From Stella humosa (GTDB taxonomy: Bacteria > Pseudomonadota > Alphaproteobacteria > ATCC43930 > Allostellaceae): a DNA stretch of 64,000 nt. The position numbers and the translations under genes are program-made. The stretch's first letter is position 1, and each line of letters begins with the position of its first letter. Under the pieces are notes generated by a model. That model made no database searches. It was given only the letters and a program-made list of their open reading frames with translations, and had not been told where the DNA came from. Where the stretch lies: NCBI RefSeq assembly GCF_006738645.1, contig NZ_AP019700.1, positions 4,260,001 through 4,324,000 on the forward strand. Direction: 5' to 3'. Below, piece after piece: positions 45,469 through 55,856 of the stretch.

Positions 45469-48400
45469 CGGCGCGCTACGCCGAGCTGCAGGTCACCTCG
45501 CATTTCTCGTTCCTGCGCGGCGCCAGCTCGGCCGAAGAGCTGTTCGCCCAGGCGGCCATGCTCGGCATCGAAGCCCTGGCCGTGGTCGACCGCAACAGCC
45601 TGGCTGGCATCGTCCGGGCGCATGGAGCAGCAAAGGCCACGGGCGTGCGCCTGATTGTCGGCTGCCGGCTGGATCTCGCCGACGGCACCGGCCTGCTGGT
45701 CTTTCCGACGGACCGGCCCACCTATGGCCGCCTCTGCCGGCTGCTGTCGCTCGGCAAGAAGCGCGGCGGCAAGGCGCGGTGCCAGCTCGATTGGTCGGAC
45801 GTGGCCGCCTATGGCGAGGGCCTGATCGCCGTCCTGGTACCGGAACAGCCGGATGCCGTCACCGCCCAGCGCCTGCGCCGCACGGCCGAGATCTTCGGCG
45901 ATCGCGGCTATATGGCGCTGACCCTGCGTCGGCGCCCCAATGACCAGCTTCGCCTACATGAGCTGGCGAACATGGCGACGCGCGCCCGGGTACCCCCCGT
46001 CGTCACCAACGATGTGCTCTTCCATGAGCCGGGCCGGCGCATCCTCCAGGACGTCGTCACCTGCATCCGGCACAACTGCACCATCGACGAGGCGGGATTC
46101 CGGCGCGAGCGCCATGCCGACCGCTACCTGAAGCCGCCCGAAGAGATGGCGCGCCTGTTCCCCCGCCACCCTGAAGCGCTGGCGCGCACCGTCGAGATCG
46201 CCGGGCGCTGCCGCTTCTCGATGGACGACTTGGCCTACCAGTATCCGGACGAGATCGAGCTACCCGGGATGACGCCGCAGCAGGCCCTGGAGAAGCTGAC
46301 CTGGGAGGGGGCGGCGTACCGCTACCCCGACGGCCTGCCGGACAAGGTGCAGGCAGTCCTGCGCCACGAGCTGCGGCTGATCGAGACGCTGGGTTATGCA
46401 CCCTACTTCCTGACGGTGAACGCCATCGTCCGCTTCGCCCGCAGCCAGGACATCCTCTGCCAGGGCCGCGGCTCTGCCGCCAATAGTGCGGTCTGCTATG
46501 TGCTGGGCATCACCGCCATCGATCCCGAGCGCAACGACCTGCTGTTCGAGCGCTTCGTCTCCGAGGAACGGCGCGAGCCGCCGGACATCGACGTCGACTT
46601 CGAGCATGAGCGCCGCGAGATCGTGCTGCAGTGGGTCTATGAGCGCTACGGACGCGACCATGCTGCCCTGTGCTCCACCGTCATCCGCTACCGCGCCAAG
46701 GGTGCCCTGCGCGACGTCGGCAAGGCGTTGGGCCTGCCCGAGGACCTGATCCGCATGCTGTCGTCCCAGGTCTGGGGCTGGTCGGAGAATGGGGTGGAGG
46801 AGAAGCACCTCGAGGCGCTCAACCTCAACAGCGGCGACCGCCGGCTGCGGCTGGCCATGGACCTCGCCCGGCAGCTGATGGGTGCGCCCCGCCACCTGTC
46901 ACAGCACCCGGGCGGGTTCGTGCTTACCCGTGACCGGCTCGACGAGCTGGTGCCGATCGAGCCGGCGGCGATGGTCGACCGCCAGGTGATCGAGTGGGAC
47001 AAGGACGACATCGACGCCCTGAAGTTCATGAAGGTCGATTGCCTGGCGCTGGGCATGCTGTCCTGCATGAAGCGCGGCTTCGACCTGCTGGCCGAGCACA
47101 AGGGCGTCGAGCTCGATCTTGCCACCATCCCGGCCGAGGATCCGCGGACCTACGCCATGATCCGCAAGGCGGACACCTTGGGCACCTTCCAGATCGAGAG
47201 CCGGGCGCAGATGGCAATGCTGCCGCGAATGCGGCCGCGCACCTTCTACGACCTCGTCATCCAGGTGGCGATCGTGCGGCCGGGGCCGATCCAGGGCGAC
47301 ATGGTCCACCCCTACCTCCGCCGGCGGGAGGGCAAGGAGGAGGTCGTCTACCCCAAGCCCGAACTGGAGCGGGTGTTGGGCAAGACGCTGGGCGTGCCGC
47401 TGTTCCAGGAGCAGGCAATGCGGGTCGCCATCGAATGCGCCGGGTTCACCGCCAGCGAGGCCGACCAGCTGCGGCGGTCGATGGCGACGTTCAAGTTCAC
47501 CGGCGGGGTCTCCAAGTTCCGCGACAAGCTGGTCTCCGGCATGGTCGCCAATGGATACGAGGAAGCCTATGCCGAGCAGACCTTCAAGCAGCTGGAGGGG
47601 TTCGGCTCGTACGGCTTTCCCGAGAGCCATGCTGCCTCGTTCGCGCTCATCGCCTACGCCAGTTCCTGGCTGAAGTGCCACCATCCGGACGTCTTCTGCG
47701 CGGCCCTGATCAACGCCCAGCCCATGGGTTTCTACGCGCCGGCGCAGATCGTGCGCGATGCCCGGGACCATGGCGTTCTAGTGCGTCCCGTGTGCGTCAA
47801 TGCCTCGCGCTGGGACTGCACCTTGGAGCCGATTGACGGCGAGGGCCGCTTCGCCGTGCGGCTCGGTCTGCGCATAGTGCGGGGGCTCTCCAACACCGAT
47901 GCGGCCGCGCTCGTACTGGCCCGCGCCGACCGGCCGTTCTCGTCGGTCGACGAACTGTGGCGGCGTGCCGCTGTGCCGGCGGGCGCCCTAGTCGAACTGG
48001 CCGACGCCGACGCCTTCCTGCCGAATCTGAAGCTGCCCCGCCGGGAAGCGCTGTGGGCAATCAAGGCGCTGCGCGATGAGCCTTTACCCCTATTCGCGGC
48101 GGCGTCAGCCCGGGAGGACACAGCCATAGCGGAGGTCGCCGAGCCCGCCGTGTCACTCCGGCCGATGACCGCAGGTGGCGAGGTGGTCGAGGACTATCGC
48201 CATCTCGGGCTCAGCCTGCGCAGCCACCCAGTCTCGTTCCTGCGCGCCGAACTCGACCAGCGCCGCGTCCGCACCTGCGAGCAGGCGATGCAGACGCGCG
48301 ATGGCCGCTGGCTGGAGACTGCCGGCGTTGTGCTCGTGCGGCAGATGCCAGGCTCGGCCAAGGGCGTGATGTTCGTCACCATCGAGGACGAGACCGGCAT

Positions 48401-48734
48401 CGCCAACCTCATCGTCTGGCCAGCCGTGTTCGAGAAGCACCGCCGGGTGATCCTCGGTGCCGGCATGTTGGGCGCCTATGGGCGCGTCCAGCGGGAGGGC
48501 GAGGTGGTGCACCTGATCACCCGCCGGCTGACGGACCTGTCGCCGGCGCTGGCAGGCCTCGGGCGGCGGGAGGCACCCTTTCCCCTACCGCATGGGCGAG
48601 GGGATGAATTCCACAACGGCACCTCGACGCCGGATCCTCGGGACCTCGCGCCGAAGGGGCTGCGTGCGCGCGACATGTACGAACCGGACCGCCATATTGA
48701 CAGCATCAAGGTCAGGCCGCGGGACTTTCGGTAG
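45465..48734 (+). CDS. dnaE2: error-prone DNA polymerase III alpha subunit DnaE2
   Basis: A 1089-residue DnaE2. The PHP domain opens the protein ([22 protein letters not shown]). The polymerase core shows [16 protein letters not shown] and the catalytic [16 protein letters not shown]. The C-terminal region includes an OB-fold near 1000 ([14 protein letters not shown]). DnaE2 is the synthesising partner of ImuB in SOS mutagenesis. It overlaps the imuB stop by 4 bp (ATGA) and is of normal length with no frame break. Confidence 0.96.
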   Translation: MTARYAELQVTSHFSFLRGASSAEELFAQAAMLGIEALAVVDRNSLAGIVRAHGAAKATGVRLIVGCRLDLADGTGLLVFPTDRPTYGRLCRLLSLGKKRGGKARCQLDWSDVAAYGEGLIAVLVPEQPDAVTAQRLRRTAEIFGDRGYMALTLRRRPNDQLRLHELANMATRARVPPVVTNDVLFHEPGRRILQDVVTCIRHNCTIDEAGFRRERHADRYLKPPEEMARLFPRHPEALARTVEIAGRCRFSMDDLAYQYPDEIELPGMTPQQALEKLTWEGAAYRYPDGLPDKVQAVLRHELRLIETLGYAPYFLTVNAIVRFARSQDILCQGRGSAANSAVCYVLGITAIDPERNDLLFERFVSEERREPPDIDVDFEHERREIVLQWVYERYGRDHAALCSTVIRYRAKGALRDVGKALGLPEDLIRMLSSQVWGWSENGVEEKHLEALNLNSGDRRLRLAMDLARQLMGAPRHLSQHPGGFVLTRDRLDELVPIEPAAMVDRQVIEWDKDDIDALKFMKVDCLALGMLSCMKRGFDLLAEHKGVELDLATIPAEDPRTYAMIRKADTLGTFQIESRAQMAMLPRMRPRTFYDLVIQVAIVRPGPIQGDMVHPYLRRREGKEEVVYPKPELERVLGKTLGVPLFQEQAMRVAIECAGFTASEADQLRRSMATFKFTGGVSKFRDKLVSGMVANGYEEAYAEQTFKQLEGFGSYGFPESHAASFALIAYASSWLKCHHPDVFCAALINAQPMGFYAPAQIVRDARDHGVLVRPVCVNASRWDCTLEPIDGEGRFAVRLGLRIVRGLSNTDAAALVLARADRPFSSVDELWRRAAVPAGALVELADADAFLPNLKLPRREALWAIKALRDEPLPLFAAASAREDTAIAEVAEPAVSLRPMTAGGEVVEDYRHLGLSLRSHPVSFLRAELDQRRVRTCEQAMQTRDGRWLETAGVVLVRQMPGSAKGVMFVTIEDETGIANLIVWPAVFEKHRRVILGAGMLGAYGRVQREGEVVHLITRRLTDLSPALAGLGRREAPFPLPHGRGDEFHNGTSTPDPRDLAPKGLRARDMYEPDRHIDSIKVRPRDFR

Positions 48735-48822
48735 CCAGGGCACGACTGGCCGCGGGTGATGCGGAACCGCCATTGGCACGCAGCGCTTGTCCTGGAGAGC
48801 CAGCAATCTCCGGAGCGCAAGG

Positions 48823-48996
48823 ATGGCAAAGCGGGAACTCATCAAGACCGACACGGATTCTCGGTATGTGAGGCGCGACGAGAAAGGGCAGTTCAAGGAG
48901 GTTGACGATGTCGGTCGATCGCTTGCCCGGGACGTGCGCAAAAAGGCCAAGACCCAAACGAAACCTGGGCAGGGCGATCGCGGCGATAGAAAGTAG
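48823..48996 (+). CDS. small conserved hydrophilic protein, 57 residues
   Basis: A 57-residue, strongly charged protein (MAKRELIKTDTDSRYVRRDEKGQFKEVDDV...) after a CGGAGCGCAAGG ribosome site at proper spacing from ATG 48823. It resembles a family of short basic proteins found in many alphaproteobacteria, without known function. The Lys-rich tail could bind nucleic acid. It sits between dnaE2 and xthA on the same strand. Confidence 0.7.
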   Translation: MAKRELIKTDTDSRYVRRDEKGQFKEVDDVGRSLARDVRKKAKTQTKPGQGDRGDRK

Positions 48997-49016
48997 GCGG
49001 CCGGTCAGCGCCGTTG

Positions 49017-49835
49017 ATGAAGATCGCCACCTTCAATGTGAACGGCATCAACGGCCGGCTATCGGTCCTGCTCCGTTGGCTGGCAGAGGCCAAGCCGGAT
49101 GTCGTCTGCCTTCAAGAGTTGAAGGCGCCCCAAACCCGGTTCCCAGCCACGGCCCTGCGCGATGCGGGCTATGGCGCGATCTGGCATGGGCAAAAAAGTT
49201 GGAACGGCGTGGCTATCCTCGCCCGTGGACAAGATCCGCTTGAGACGCGACGCGGCCTACCCGGCGACCCCGAGGACGACCAGAGCCGCTACATCGAGGC
49301 GGCCGTGGATGGTGTCCTGGTCGGGTGCCTGTACATGCCCAATGGCAATCCTGCACCCGGACCAAAGTTCGAATACAAGCGTCGCTGGTTCGACCGGCTG
49401 ACGGCCTATGCCGAGGAACTCCTCGCTCTTGAAGTGCCGATTGTTCTGGCCGGCGACTACAACGTCATGCCGACGGATATCGACGTCTACAACCCTGATC
49501 GATGGCGCGACGACGCATTGTTTCGTCCTGAGATTCGCGATGCATTCGCCGAGTTGGCAGCACAGGGGTGGACAGATGCGATCCGGACGCTGCATCCAGA
49601 CGTTCGCATCTATACGTTCTGGGACTATTTCCGGAACGCCTGGGGCAGAGATGCAGGTCTGCGCATCGATCATCTGCTGCTAAGCTCAGCAATCGCTGCC
49701 CACCTGTCCGCAGGGGATGTCGACCGCCACGTTCGCGGATGGGACAGAGCCAGCGATCACGCGCCTGTCTGGGTCCAATTGGACCTCAACCTGTCAGGTC
49801 ATAGATCAAGGCCAGCCCGGCGAGCGCGACGCTGA
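49017..49835 (+). CDS. xthA: exodeoxyribonuclease III (AP endonuclease)
   Basis: A 272-residue ExoIII-type endonuclease. The catalytic and metal residues are visible in sequence order: NVNGIN (Asn), LQELKAP (Glu), AGDYNVMP (Asp/Asn) and SDHAPV (Asp-His). It cuts DNA 5' of abasic sites and degrades 3' ends. The ATG at 49017 starts MKIATFNVNG; the codon before it is TTG and not needed. It follows dnaE2 and the small protein on the same strand, forming a repair group. Confidence 0.93.
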   Translation: MKIATFNVNGINGRLSVLLRWLAEAKPDVVCLQELKAPQTRFPATALRDAGYGAIWHGQKSWNGVAILARGQDPLETRRGLPGDPEDDQSRYIEAAVDGVLVGCLYMPNGNPAPGPKFEYKRRWFDRLTAYAEELLALEVPIVLAGDYNVMPTDIDVYNPDRWRDDALFRPEIRDAFAELAAQGWTDAIRTLHPDVRIYTFWDYFRNAWGRDAGLRIDHLLLSSAIAAHLSAGDVDRHVRGWDRASDHAPVWVQLDLNLSGHRSRPARRARR

Positions 49836-49911
49836 CCGGCGATCCACACTGTCGTATGCGGTCGACGCATATTGCAGATACATCGGCTACATTGCCGACT
49901 GAGCTTGAGAG

Positions 49912-50709
49912 GTGTCCTCCATTCCGAAAACGAAGACAGCGACTATCGCGGTTTTGCCCGTTCGTTCCACGGAGGCGACCCTGCGGCCGAGATTAGATAT
50001 CCCGGTCGAGTGCATTGCGCGGCTCGCCGAGATTGTACAATTGGGCAATGCCGACGCTGTCGCGGACCTGAAGGTCCAAATTGAGTTAATAGGCGCGCGC
50101 TATCTCCGGCAGGCGGCTCAGGATACGGATATCCCTTTAACCGCGGGCTCACGCCGCCTCGTGCTGAAGAGTATCGCCAAGCATGCTGCAGGGCTCCGCG
50201 ATGCGCTCAGAAGGGTCGACCATATCACCGAGTGGCAACTGTATCGGGAACAGAGCCGAAGTCATGAGGATTCAGAATATCGGCTGCCGAAGGGAGGGCC
50301 GCGAGCCGAGGCGTTGCCGCTGGCGCTCCCCCTTGAAGGCCTTGCCAATCGGCTGAACTATCTGCAGTTGGCCAGCGAAAAAGCCCTCCTAGTTCGGGGC
50401 ACGCCCGGTAGTGCACCACGAATTAGCGAAGGACTGTTGGTCCGCAATTTATGCCGGCTATACGAGACGAGTTCTGGGAAGGCGGCGACCCATCATGCCA
50501 ACGAAGGGCGCACTTATTCGGGAAGAGTGCAGACGCCGGCGGGACGTTTCGTGCTGCTGGCAGCCCAAGCGATCAATCCGCAGCTGGTTGAACGGAATAT
50601 CGTCACCTTGCTTCCCACAGCGCTAGCGGAGCTACGGCTTCTGGCCTGCGAGAACGATTCCCCCACTTCGGAGGCGCCAATTTCTCTGACCAATGGGGAA
50701 GCCAAATAG
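49912..50709 (+). CDS. hypothetical protein, 265 residues
   Basis: A 265-residue protein with no recognised domain. It is hydrophilic and mostly helical in appearance, without signal peptide or membrane segment. The GTG at 49912 has GAGAG before it. Its middle (ITEWQLYREQSRSHEDSEYRLPKGG) is low in hydrophobicity. It lies upstream of the phage-type genes on the same strand and might be cargo of that region, but a longer search would be needed to place it. Confidence 0.5.
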   Translation: MSSIPKTKTATIAVLPVRSTEATLRPRLDIPVECIARLAEIVQLGNADAVADLKVQIELIGARYLRQAAQDTDIPLTAGSRRLVLKSIAKHAAGLRDALRRVDHITEWQLYREQSRSHEDSEYRLPKGGPRAEALPLALPLEGLANRLNYLQLASEKALLVRGTPGSAPRISEGLLVRNLCRLYETSSGKAATHHANEGRTYSGRVQTPAGRFVLLAAQAINPQLVERNIVTLLPTALAELRLLACENDSPTSEAPISLTNGEAK

Positions 50710-50745
50710 CTGAATACCCCCCGGAGCAAGACGGAGCTCCGGCAT

Positions 50746-52131
50746 ATGGCAAAGCAGACCCGCCCGAAGATCGATCGCCCTTCCGCCCGCGTCGACCGAC
50801 CGAGTTTCGCCGCCTTCTCCGGCACCATTGTCCAGCAGCCGCTGGCGCGGCTTACGGCAAGCCGCAATAATCCCCGTACCCACTCCGACCATCAAATCGC
50901 GCAGCTCGCCGCCAGCATCGAGCAGTTCGGGTTTCTGGCGCCGATCCTCGTGGATGAGGCGGGCCGCATTCTAGCCGGCCACGCGCGTACCGAGGCGGCT
51001 CGTCGCCTTGGATTGCGGCAGGTACCGACCTTGCGGATCGACCATCTGGATGAGGCCCAGAAACGGGCCTACGTCATCGCCGACAATCGTCTGGCCGAGC
51101 TCGCAGGCTGGGACCGTGACCTGCTTCGCCTTGAGTTTCAGGATCTGCTGGAGATCGGCTTTCCCGTCGAGATCACGGGCTACGCCACCGTCGATATCGA
51201 CCAGCTGGTGCTCGAGACGGTATCGCCGGCAGCGAAGCCAGACCCAGACGATGTGGCACCTACGGCGAGCGGTCCGGCCGTCTCGCGGTTGGGCGATCTC
51301 TGGCAGCTTGGCCGGCACCAACTACTGTGTGGCAACGCGCTGGACCCTGTCGCCTACGCGACCTTGCTGGGCACCACGGCCGCACAGATGGTCTTCACCG
51401 ACCCGCCCTATAACGTGCCGATCCGCGGGCACGTCTCCGGTACTGGCCGACACCGCGAGTTCGCCATGGCGTCGGGAGAGATGGGCAACGCGGAGTTCGC
51501 CACCTTCCTGGCATCTGTCTGCGGCCTGCTTGCACGCAACAGCCAGGATGGTGCCATCCTCTATCTGTGCATGGACTGGCGCCACCTGGCCGAGCTGCTT
51601 ACAGGCGTTCTATCGGCCGGCCTGGAACTCAAGAACCTGTGCGTCTGGGCCAAGACCAACGCGGGGATGGGCAGCTTCTACCGGTCCCAGCACGAACTGG
51701 TCGTGGTCGCCAAGAACGGGCAAGCGCCGCACATCAACAACTTCGGCCTCGGCGAGAAGGGCCGCTACCGAACGAACCTCTGGACCTACCCTGGCGTGAA
51801 CTCGATGCGAGGGGAGGCGGCCGAGGATGCTGCCATCCATCCAACCGTCAAACCGGTCGCATTGGTGGCCGACGCCATCCGCGACTGCTCTCGCCACGAT
51901 GGCGTCGTGCTCGACCCCTTCTGCGGCAGCGGCACCATCCTGATGGCCGCTGAACGTACCCACCGGGTCGCGCGGGCGATGGAGCTCGATCCCCTCTACG
52001 TCGATGCCGCAATCCGTCGCTGGCAGCGGCGAACCGGTGGGATCGCTCGACATGCGGGCTCGGGTGAGACCTTCGAGGCCATCGAGGCCGCGCGCGTAGC
52101 CGTCCACGACCATACGGAGGCCGATCAATGA
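50746..52131 (+). CDS. ParB-like domain fused to N6/N4 DNA methyltransferase
   Basis: A 461-residue protein in two parts. The N-terminal ParB/Sulfiredoxin-like domain (about 25-140) shows NPRTHSDHQIAQLAASIEQFG and HARTEAARRLGL. The C-terminal amino-methyltransferase has DPPY (FTDPPYNVP, about residue 217) and the AdoMet motif DPFCGSGTILMAAERT (about 390). Such fusions methylate adenine or cytosine in DNA and occur in prophages. The stop overlaps the DUF5681 gene by 4 bp, so it belongs with the terminase genes. Confidence 0.92.
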   Translation: MAKQTRPKIDRPSARVDRPSFAAFSGTIVQQPLARLTASRNNPRTHSDHQIAQLAASIEQFGFLAPILVDEAGRILAGHARTEAARRLGLRQVPTLRIDHLDEAQKRAYVIADNRLAELAGWDRDLLRLEFQDLLEIGFPVEITGYATVDIDQLVLETVSPAAKPDPDDVAPTASGPAVSRLGDLWQLGRHQLLCGNALDPVAYATLLGTTAAQMVFTDPPYNVPIRGHVSGTGRHREFAMASGEMGNAEFATFLASVCGLLARNSQDGAILYLCMDWRHLAELLTGVLSAGLELKNLCVWAKTNAGMGSFYRSQHELVVVAKNGQAPHINNFGLGEKGRYRTNLWTYPGVNSMRGEAAEDAAIHPTVKPVALVADAIRDCSRHDGVVLDPFCGSGTILMAAERTHRVARAMELDPLYVDAAIRRWQRRTGGIARHAGSGETFEAIEAARVAVHDHTEADQ

Positions 52132-52535
52132 ATGCCGATGACCCGGTCGGGTACGGGCGCCCGCCCAAGGCGACACAATTCAAGAAGGGCAAATCCGGCA
52201 ACCCGAAGGGCCGGCCGAAGGGAAGCCGCAACCTCCACACGCTGATGGACGAGGAGCTTCAGCAACGGATCCAGCTCAGCGAAGGCGGCAAGGTCCGGTC
52301 ACTCCGTAAGGGCGAGGCGCTGGTCAAGAGCGTCGTCAACAAGGGAATCGGCGGCGATATCCGGGCCGCCTCCAAGGTACTCGACATCGCAGCCATCCAG
52401 GGCTCCGTGGCGGCTGTCATGCAGGCACCGATGACGGCCGAAGACTGGGAGGCGATCGCAGAGTTCATGGACCGCGTGCGAAGCGCCCCGTCGGTCGATG
52501 CGGTCATCGAAGCGCTGAAAGAGACCGACGCATGA
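52128..52535 (+). CDS. DUF5681 protein, terminase-linked
   Basis: A 135-residue DUF5681 protein. It begins with the family's basic segment (QFKKGKSGNPKGRPKGSRN), which could contact DNA. The domain is normally found immediately before terminase large subunit genes, here with a 4-bp overlap. It may be the small or accessory subunit of DNA packaging. It is intact. Confidence 0.9.
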   Translation: MNADDPVGYGRPPKATQFKKGKSGNPKGRPKGSRNLHTLMDEELQQRIQLSEGGKVRSLRKGEALVKSVVNKGIGGDIRAASKVLDIAAIQGSVAAVMQAPMTAEDWEAIAEFMDRVRSAPSVDAVIEALKETDA

Positions 52536-53983
52536 ACGTCCTCGACTTTCGCGACCTGATCCTGCGCCAGGACTTGACCGCCTTCATCCACCGTACGTTC
52601 CGAACGGTATCGCCGGGAACGTACCTGCCAAACTGGCACGTCGAGGTCCTGGCCTGGCATCTCCGTGAGGTGATGGCGGGGCGCCTCCTGCGTCTGGTCA
52701 TCACCCTGCCGCCACGCTCTACCAAGTCGATCGCGGCATCGGTTGCGTTCCCGGCCTTCCTCCTGGGGCACAATCCCGGCCAGCGCATTATCTGCGTCAG
52801 CTATTCGGACGATCTCGCGCGCATGTTCGGGCGACAGTGCCGCCAGATCATGACGGCTGGTTGGTACCGCTCGGTGTTTCCCGGCACCGTGCTGGACGCG
52901 CGGAAGATCTCGGAACTCGAGATGGCAACAACCGCGCGAGGTGGGCGGTTCACGACCTCGATCGGCGGCACGCTGACGGGCCGCGGTGCCAATGTCATCA
53001 TCATCGATGACCCGCTGAACGCCACTAATGCCGGCTCGGAGGCCGAGCGCAACCGTGCCAATAGCTGGTTCGACGAGAGCGTCATGAGCCGGCTGGACGA
53101 TAAGTCGACCGGGGCCATCATCGTGGTGCAGCAACGGCTGCATGAAGAGGACCTGGCCGGGCACCTCCTGGCAAAGGGAGGTTTCCACCACCTCTGCCTG
53201 CCGGCAATCGCCGTCGAGGACGAGACCTGGACGCTCGGCATGGGGCGAGTCCATCGCAGGTCGGTTGGCCAGGCCCTCCACCCGGAGCGCGACGGTCTGA
53301 ATGCGCTGGCAGCCCTGCGGGAGCAGATGGGCAGCATGCTGTTCTCGGCCCAGTACCAGCAGCAACCGGTGCCGCCCGACGGCAACCTGTTCCGTCGGGA
53401 ATGGATCCGGCAGTCCCCGCCGAGTGAGTTCGACGGCGCGGACCGCATCTTCCACAGCTGGGATGTAGCGTCGTCGACCAACCTGCGGGCCGATTGCTCC
53501 GTTTGCACCCGTTGGCGCTTGGAGCCCAACGAACGCTACAGGCTATTGGAAGTCGTCCGCGGTCGGTGGGAGTACCCCGAGCTGATGGCCCGGGCGACAC
53601 GGATGGCAGCGGCCGATTCGCCCGAGATGATCCTGATCGAGGACGCGAATAGCGGCACGGCGTTGCTGCAGTCCATGCGCGAGGCGCACGTTTTTAACGT
53701 CTTGGGCATCAAGCCAAAGCTGGACAAGGCAGCGCGCGCCAGCAAGGCCACGGCCGAGTTCGAGACGGGCCGGGTACTGTTGCCGAATGATGCGATATGG
53801 CTCCCCGATCTGCTGCATGAGCTGCTTGGGTTCCCCCATGGCCGCTATGACGACCAAGTCGACAGCATCAGCCAGTTTTTGTTGTGGGCGGCGGAGCGGC
53901 GGGCGGTCCCAGCTATTCCCGTTGTCGGCCCGGGTGGCCGCAGGCAGGAGAGCCCGTGGGGCATCGGCGGCAGTTTATGGTGA
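52532..53983 (+). CDS. phage terminase large subunit
   Basis: A 483-residue terminase large subunit. The ATPase has a Walker A-like LPPRSTKSIAAS at about residue 60 and a Walker B-like VIIIDDP at about 155. The C-terminal nuclease has acidic residues at WDVAS (about 310), IEDANSG and DDQVDSISQF (about 460). It would cut concatemeric DNA and power packaging into a capsid. No portal, capsid or tail genes follow, so it is part of a small orphan packaging module. It is intact and overlaps DUF5681 by 4 bp. Confidence 0.93.
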   Translation: MNVLDFRDLILRQDLTAFIHRTFRTVSPGTYLPNWHVEVLAWHLREVMAGRLLRLVITLPPRSTKSIAASVAFPAFLLGHNPGQRIICVSYSDDLARMFGRQCRQIMTAGWYRSVFPGTVLDARKISELEMATTARGGRFTTSIGGTLTGRGANVIIIDDPLNATNAGSEAERNRANSWFDESVMSRLDDKSTGAIIVVQQRLHEEDLAGHLLAKGGFHHLCLPAIAVEDETWTLGMGRVHRRSVGQALHPERDGLNALAALREQMGSMLFSAQYQQQPVPPDGNLFRREWIRQSPPSEFDGADRIFHSWDVASSTNLRADCSVCTRWRLEPNERYRLLEVVRGRWEYPELMARATRMAAADSPEMILIEDANSGTALLQSMREAHVFNVLGIKPKLDKAARASKATAEFETGRVLLPNDAIWLPDLLHELLGFPHGRYDDQVDSISQFLLWAAERRAVPAIPVVGPGGRRQESPWGIGGSLW

Positions 53984-54021
53984 TACTGACCGCGGCAGAC
54001 ACCGCCTTGGACGTTGGAGAG

Positions 54022-54176
54022 TGGCAGAGGCAAACAGCGGGACGGCTTTGCTGCAGTCCATGCGAGGGGCGCACGTTAACAATGTGGTCGGCATCAGGCC
54101 GAGGCTCGACAAGGCGGCACGCACAAGCAAGGCAACCTCCGAGTTCGCGGCTGGCCGGCTACTGATGCCGTGGATG
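54022..54176 (+). pseudogene. remnant of a second terminase large subunit
   Basis: ANSGTALLQSMRGAHVNNVVGIRPRLDKAARTSKATSEFAAGRLL runs parallel to residues about 365-415 of the intact terminase (ANSGTALLQSMREAHVFNVLGIKPKLDKAARASKATAEF). Beyond it, similarity stops. It is diverged, not a copy error, so it is the leftover of a related gene. Confidence 0.75.
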
Positions 54177-54324
54177 CTATACCGCCGATCCCAGTGGTTG
54201 GGCCGAGTCTCCTTCGCCGCGATCCTGATTGGCGGCCCAGTTTCTCGCCGCTGAGTGGGCCAGGCTCATTCGGGCTCTTATGACCAGGCCCGCCCCTTGG
54301 CGACAAAGACAGGTCTTTGGGTAG

Positions 54325-54876
54325 CTAGCCCGGCCGATCCGCAAACTCCCAATTGTCGAGGTAGGCGCGCAACTTGTCCTCGAAACCGTAGTTCGGTCGG
54401 TCGACGCCGTCGCGTCTGGCCGGGAGCCTGAGGGTCCACTGGCCGGTATCGACCAGCGGCTTTCCGTCACGCGTCAGCCGGTTGAGGTAGCTCGCCCGAT
54501 GCAGTTCGATGAACGACCATAGGGTCGCAGTTGGCATGGCGTAGCATTGGTCATCCTGTCGCCGGCCTCCCATACGTATCAGGATCGTCACGTCGTTGGG
54601 ATGTAGATGCTCGATGGCTATGTCCCGGCCGACGGGGAAGCTGAACTGAAAGGCGTCCTGGCCGGGCCCGCAGGTCTTGACGCGCACTAGCATCACCTGG
54701 CTGCCCTTCTGCGCGAAGATGTCGTAGTCGGCGTTGTTGCGGATGCTAGCATTGACGTTTGCCGGAACCCATCCATGGCGCAGCAGTTCGGCCTCGGCGA
54801 CTTTTTCGCCGTAGGCACCGACCGCCTGCGCGGTCATCCGAAGGCCGGTGCCCGAGCCGGCGCGATGGCTTGGCAT
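54325..54876 (-). CDS. PD-(D/E)XK-like nuclease
   Basis: A 183-residue protein (from ATG 54876) with the fold signature of small PD-(D/E)XK nucleases: NADYDIFAQKGSQVMLVRVKTCGPG, i.e. acidic residue followed by V-R-V-K-T. Other strands and helices fit (AEAELLRHGWVPAN; TWSFIELHR). The start is uncertain: TTG 54885, which overlaps the GIY-YIG stop, ATG 54876 or ATG 54837. A nuclease acting on DNA is likely, but the target is unknown. It is coupled to the GIY-YIG gene next to it. Confidence 0.7.
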   Translation of the reverse strand: MPSHRAGSGTGLRMTAQAVGAYGEKVAEAELLRHGWVPANVNASIRNNADYDIFAQKGSQVMLVRVKTCGPGQDAFQFSFPVGRDIAIEHLHPNDVTILIRMGGRRQDDQCYAMPTATLWSFIELHRASYLNRLTRDGKPLVDTGQWTLRLPARRDGVDRPNYGFEDKLRAYLDNWEFADRPG

Positions 54877-54881
54877 GGCGC

Positions 54882-55730
54882 TCAAGGCCGGGCTTCGGCT
54901 AGCGGCTTGCCGCAGCCAACATAGGCGATCGGGTTGCCGCTGCCGAAACGGACGTGCCGCACACTATGGCCCACCAGGGCGCCGCGGAGGACCTCATTCG
55001 TGACGGGCTTGCCGATGAATCCACGGCGGGCGGTGATGACCGGCGCGGCGCGATCAGCGACGACGACCCGGCTTGGGTCGAGGACCTCCTGGCGCGTATC
55101 TGCATATTCTTCCCAATACGCGATCTCATAGGCTTCGCGGATGACCCCGCGGGCGACTGCGAGCGCATGGGTTGGCGGCACTGGACGCCGCTCCGGCCGG
55201 CAGGCCCAATAGCGCCGTGTCCGCTCGTAGAGTTGGTCATCTGTCAGGCCGGCGTGCCACTGCTGTTCGATCTTGATCAGGATGGCCGGTACGCGGATGT
55301 CGGCGGGCGTCGCGCCATACGCCGCCCGGATATCCAGGACGCCCATCATCCCGCGGTCGGCTCCATGGCCACTGACCAGGTTCACCAGCTGGCCGGTGCC
55401 GTAGGCGTCGATCAGTGCCGCTTCCACCTCATGGGCGGTCTCATCACTCAGGCCGTGGCGATGGATGGATATGCGGGGTTCCAACCCGGCCGCCCGGATT
55501 GCCCGGATCCGATCATAGCGCAGACCGGGATCACCGCCGGCGGCCATGCGCTGATGCTGGAAGACGCGATTCCCGCGGCCCTTGCCGACATAGAAGGTCG
55601 CGCCGTCCCGCGGATCGTCCAGGCGATAGACGTAAGCGCCCAGCCGGTCCGAGATCTCGTCGGTAAAGACGTCTGCCGGATCCAACTCCGCGATACCCCG
55701 AAACTCCTGTGACTCATTGTCTACAGCCAA
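54882..55730 (-). CDS. GIY-YIG-domain nuclease
   Basis: A 282-residue protein with a GIY-YIG-type domain near the start: AYVYRLDDP, FYVGKGRGNRVFQH (Gly-Arg in place of the usual spacing) and AALIDAYGTGQLVN. It is most like the LEM-3-type GIY-YIG group. Such domains cleave DNA. The rest (about 130-282) is unrecognised, with a strand-rich end (ARRGFIGKPVTNEV). It starts with TTG at 55730, 126 bp from the divergent XRE gene, and overlaps or abuts the PD-(D/E)XK gene. The pair looks like one nuclease cassette. Confidence 0.75.
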   Translation of the reverse strand: MAVDNESQEFRGIAELDPADVFTDEISDRLGAYVYRLDDPRDGATFYVGKGRGNRVFQHQRMAAGGDPGLRYDRIRAIRAAGLEPRISIHRHGLSDETAHEVEAALIDAYGTGQLVNLVSGHGADRGMMGVLDIRAAYGATPADIRVPAILIKIEQQWHAGLTDDQLYERTRRYWACRPERRPVPPTHALAVARGVIREAYEIAYWEEYADTRQEVLDPSRVVVADRAAPVITARRGFIGKPVTNEVLRGALVGHSVRHVRFGSGNPIAYVGCGKPLAEARP

Positions 55731-55856
55731 GGGCGTAGGGCTCCTTCCCGGCCGTTCGCGGCCGGGAAGACCTTCCCTTCCCCTGCGCCCTCAGTCCACG
55801 AAAATGAGACTCATCGTCTGTAGATCGAAAGGCTACATCGCCGTCCCTTCGGCCGC

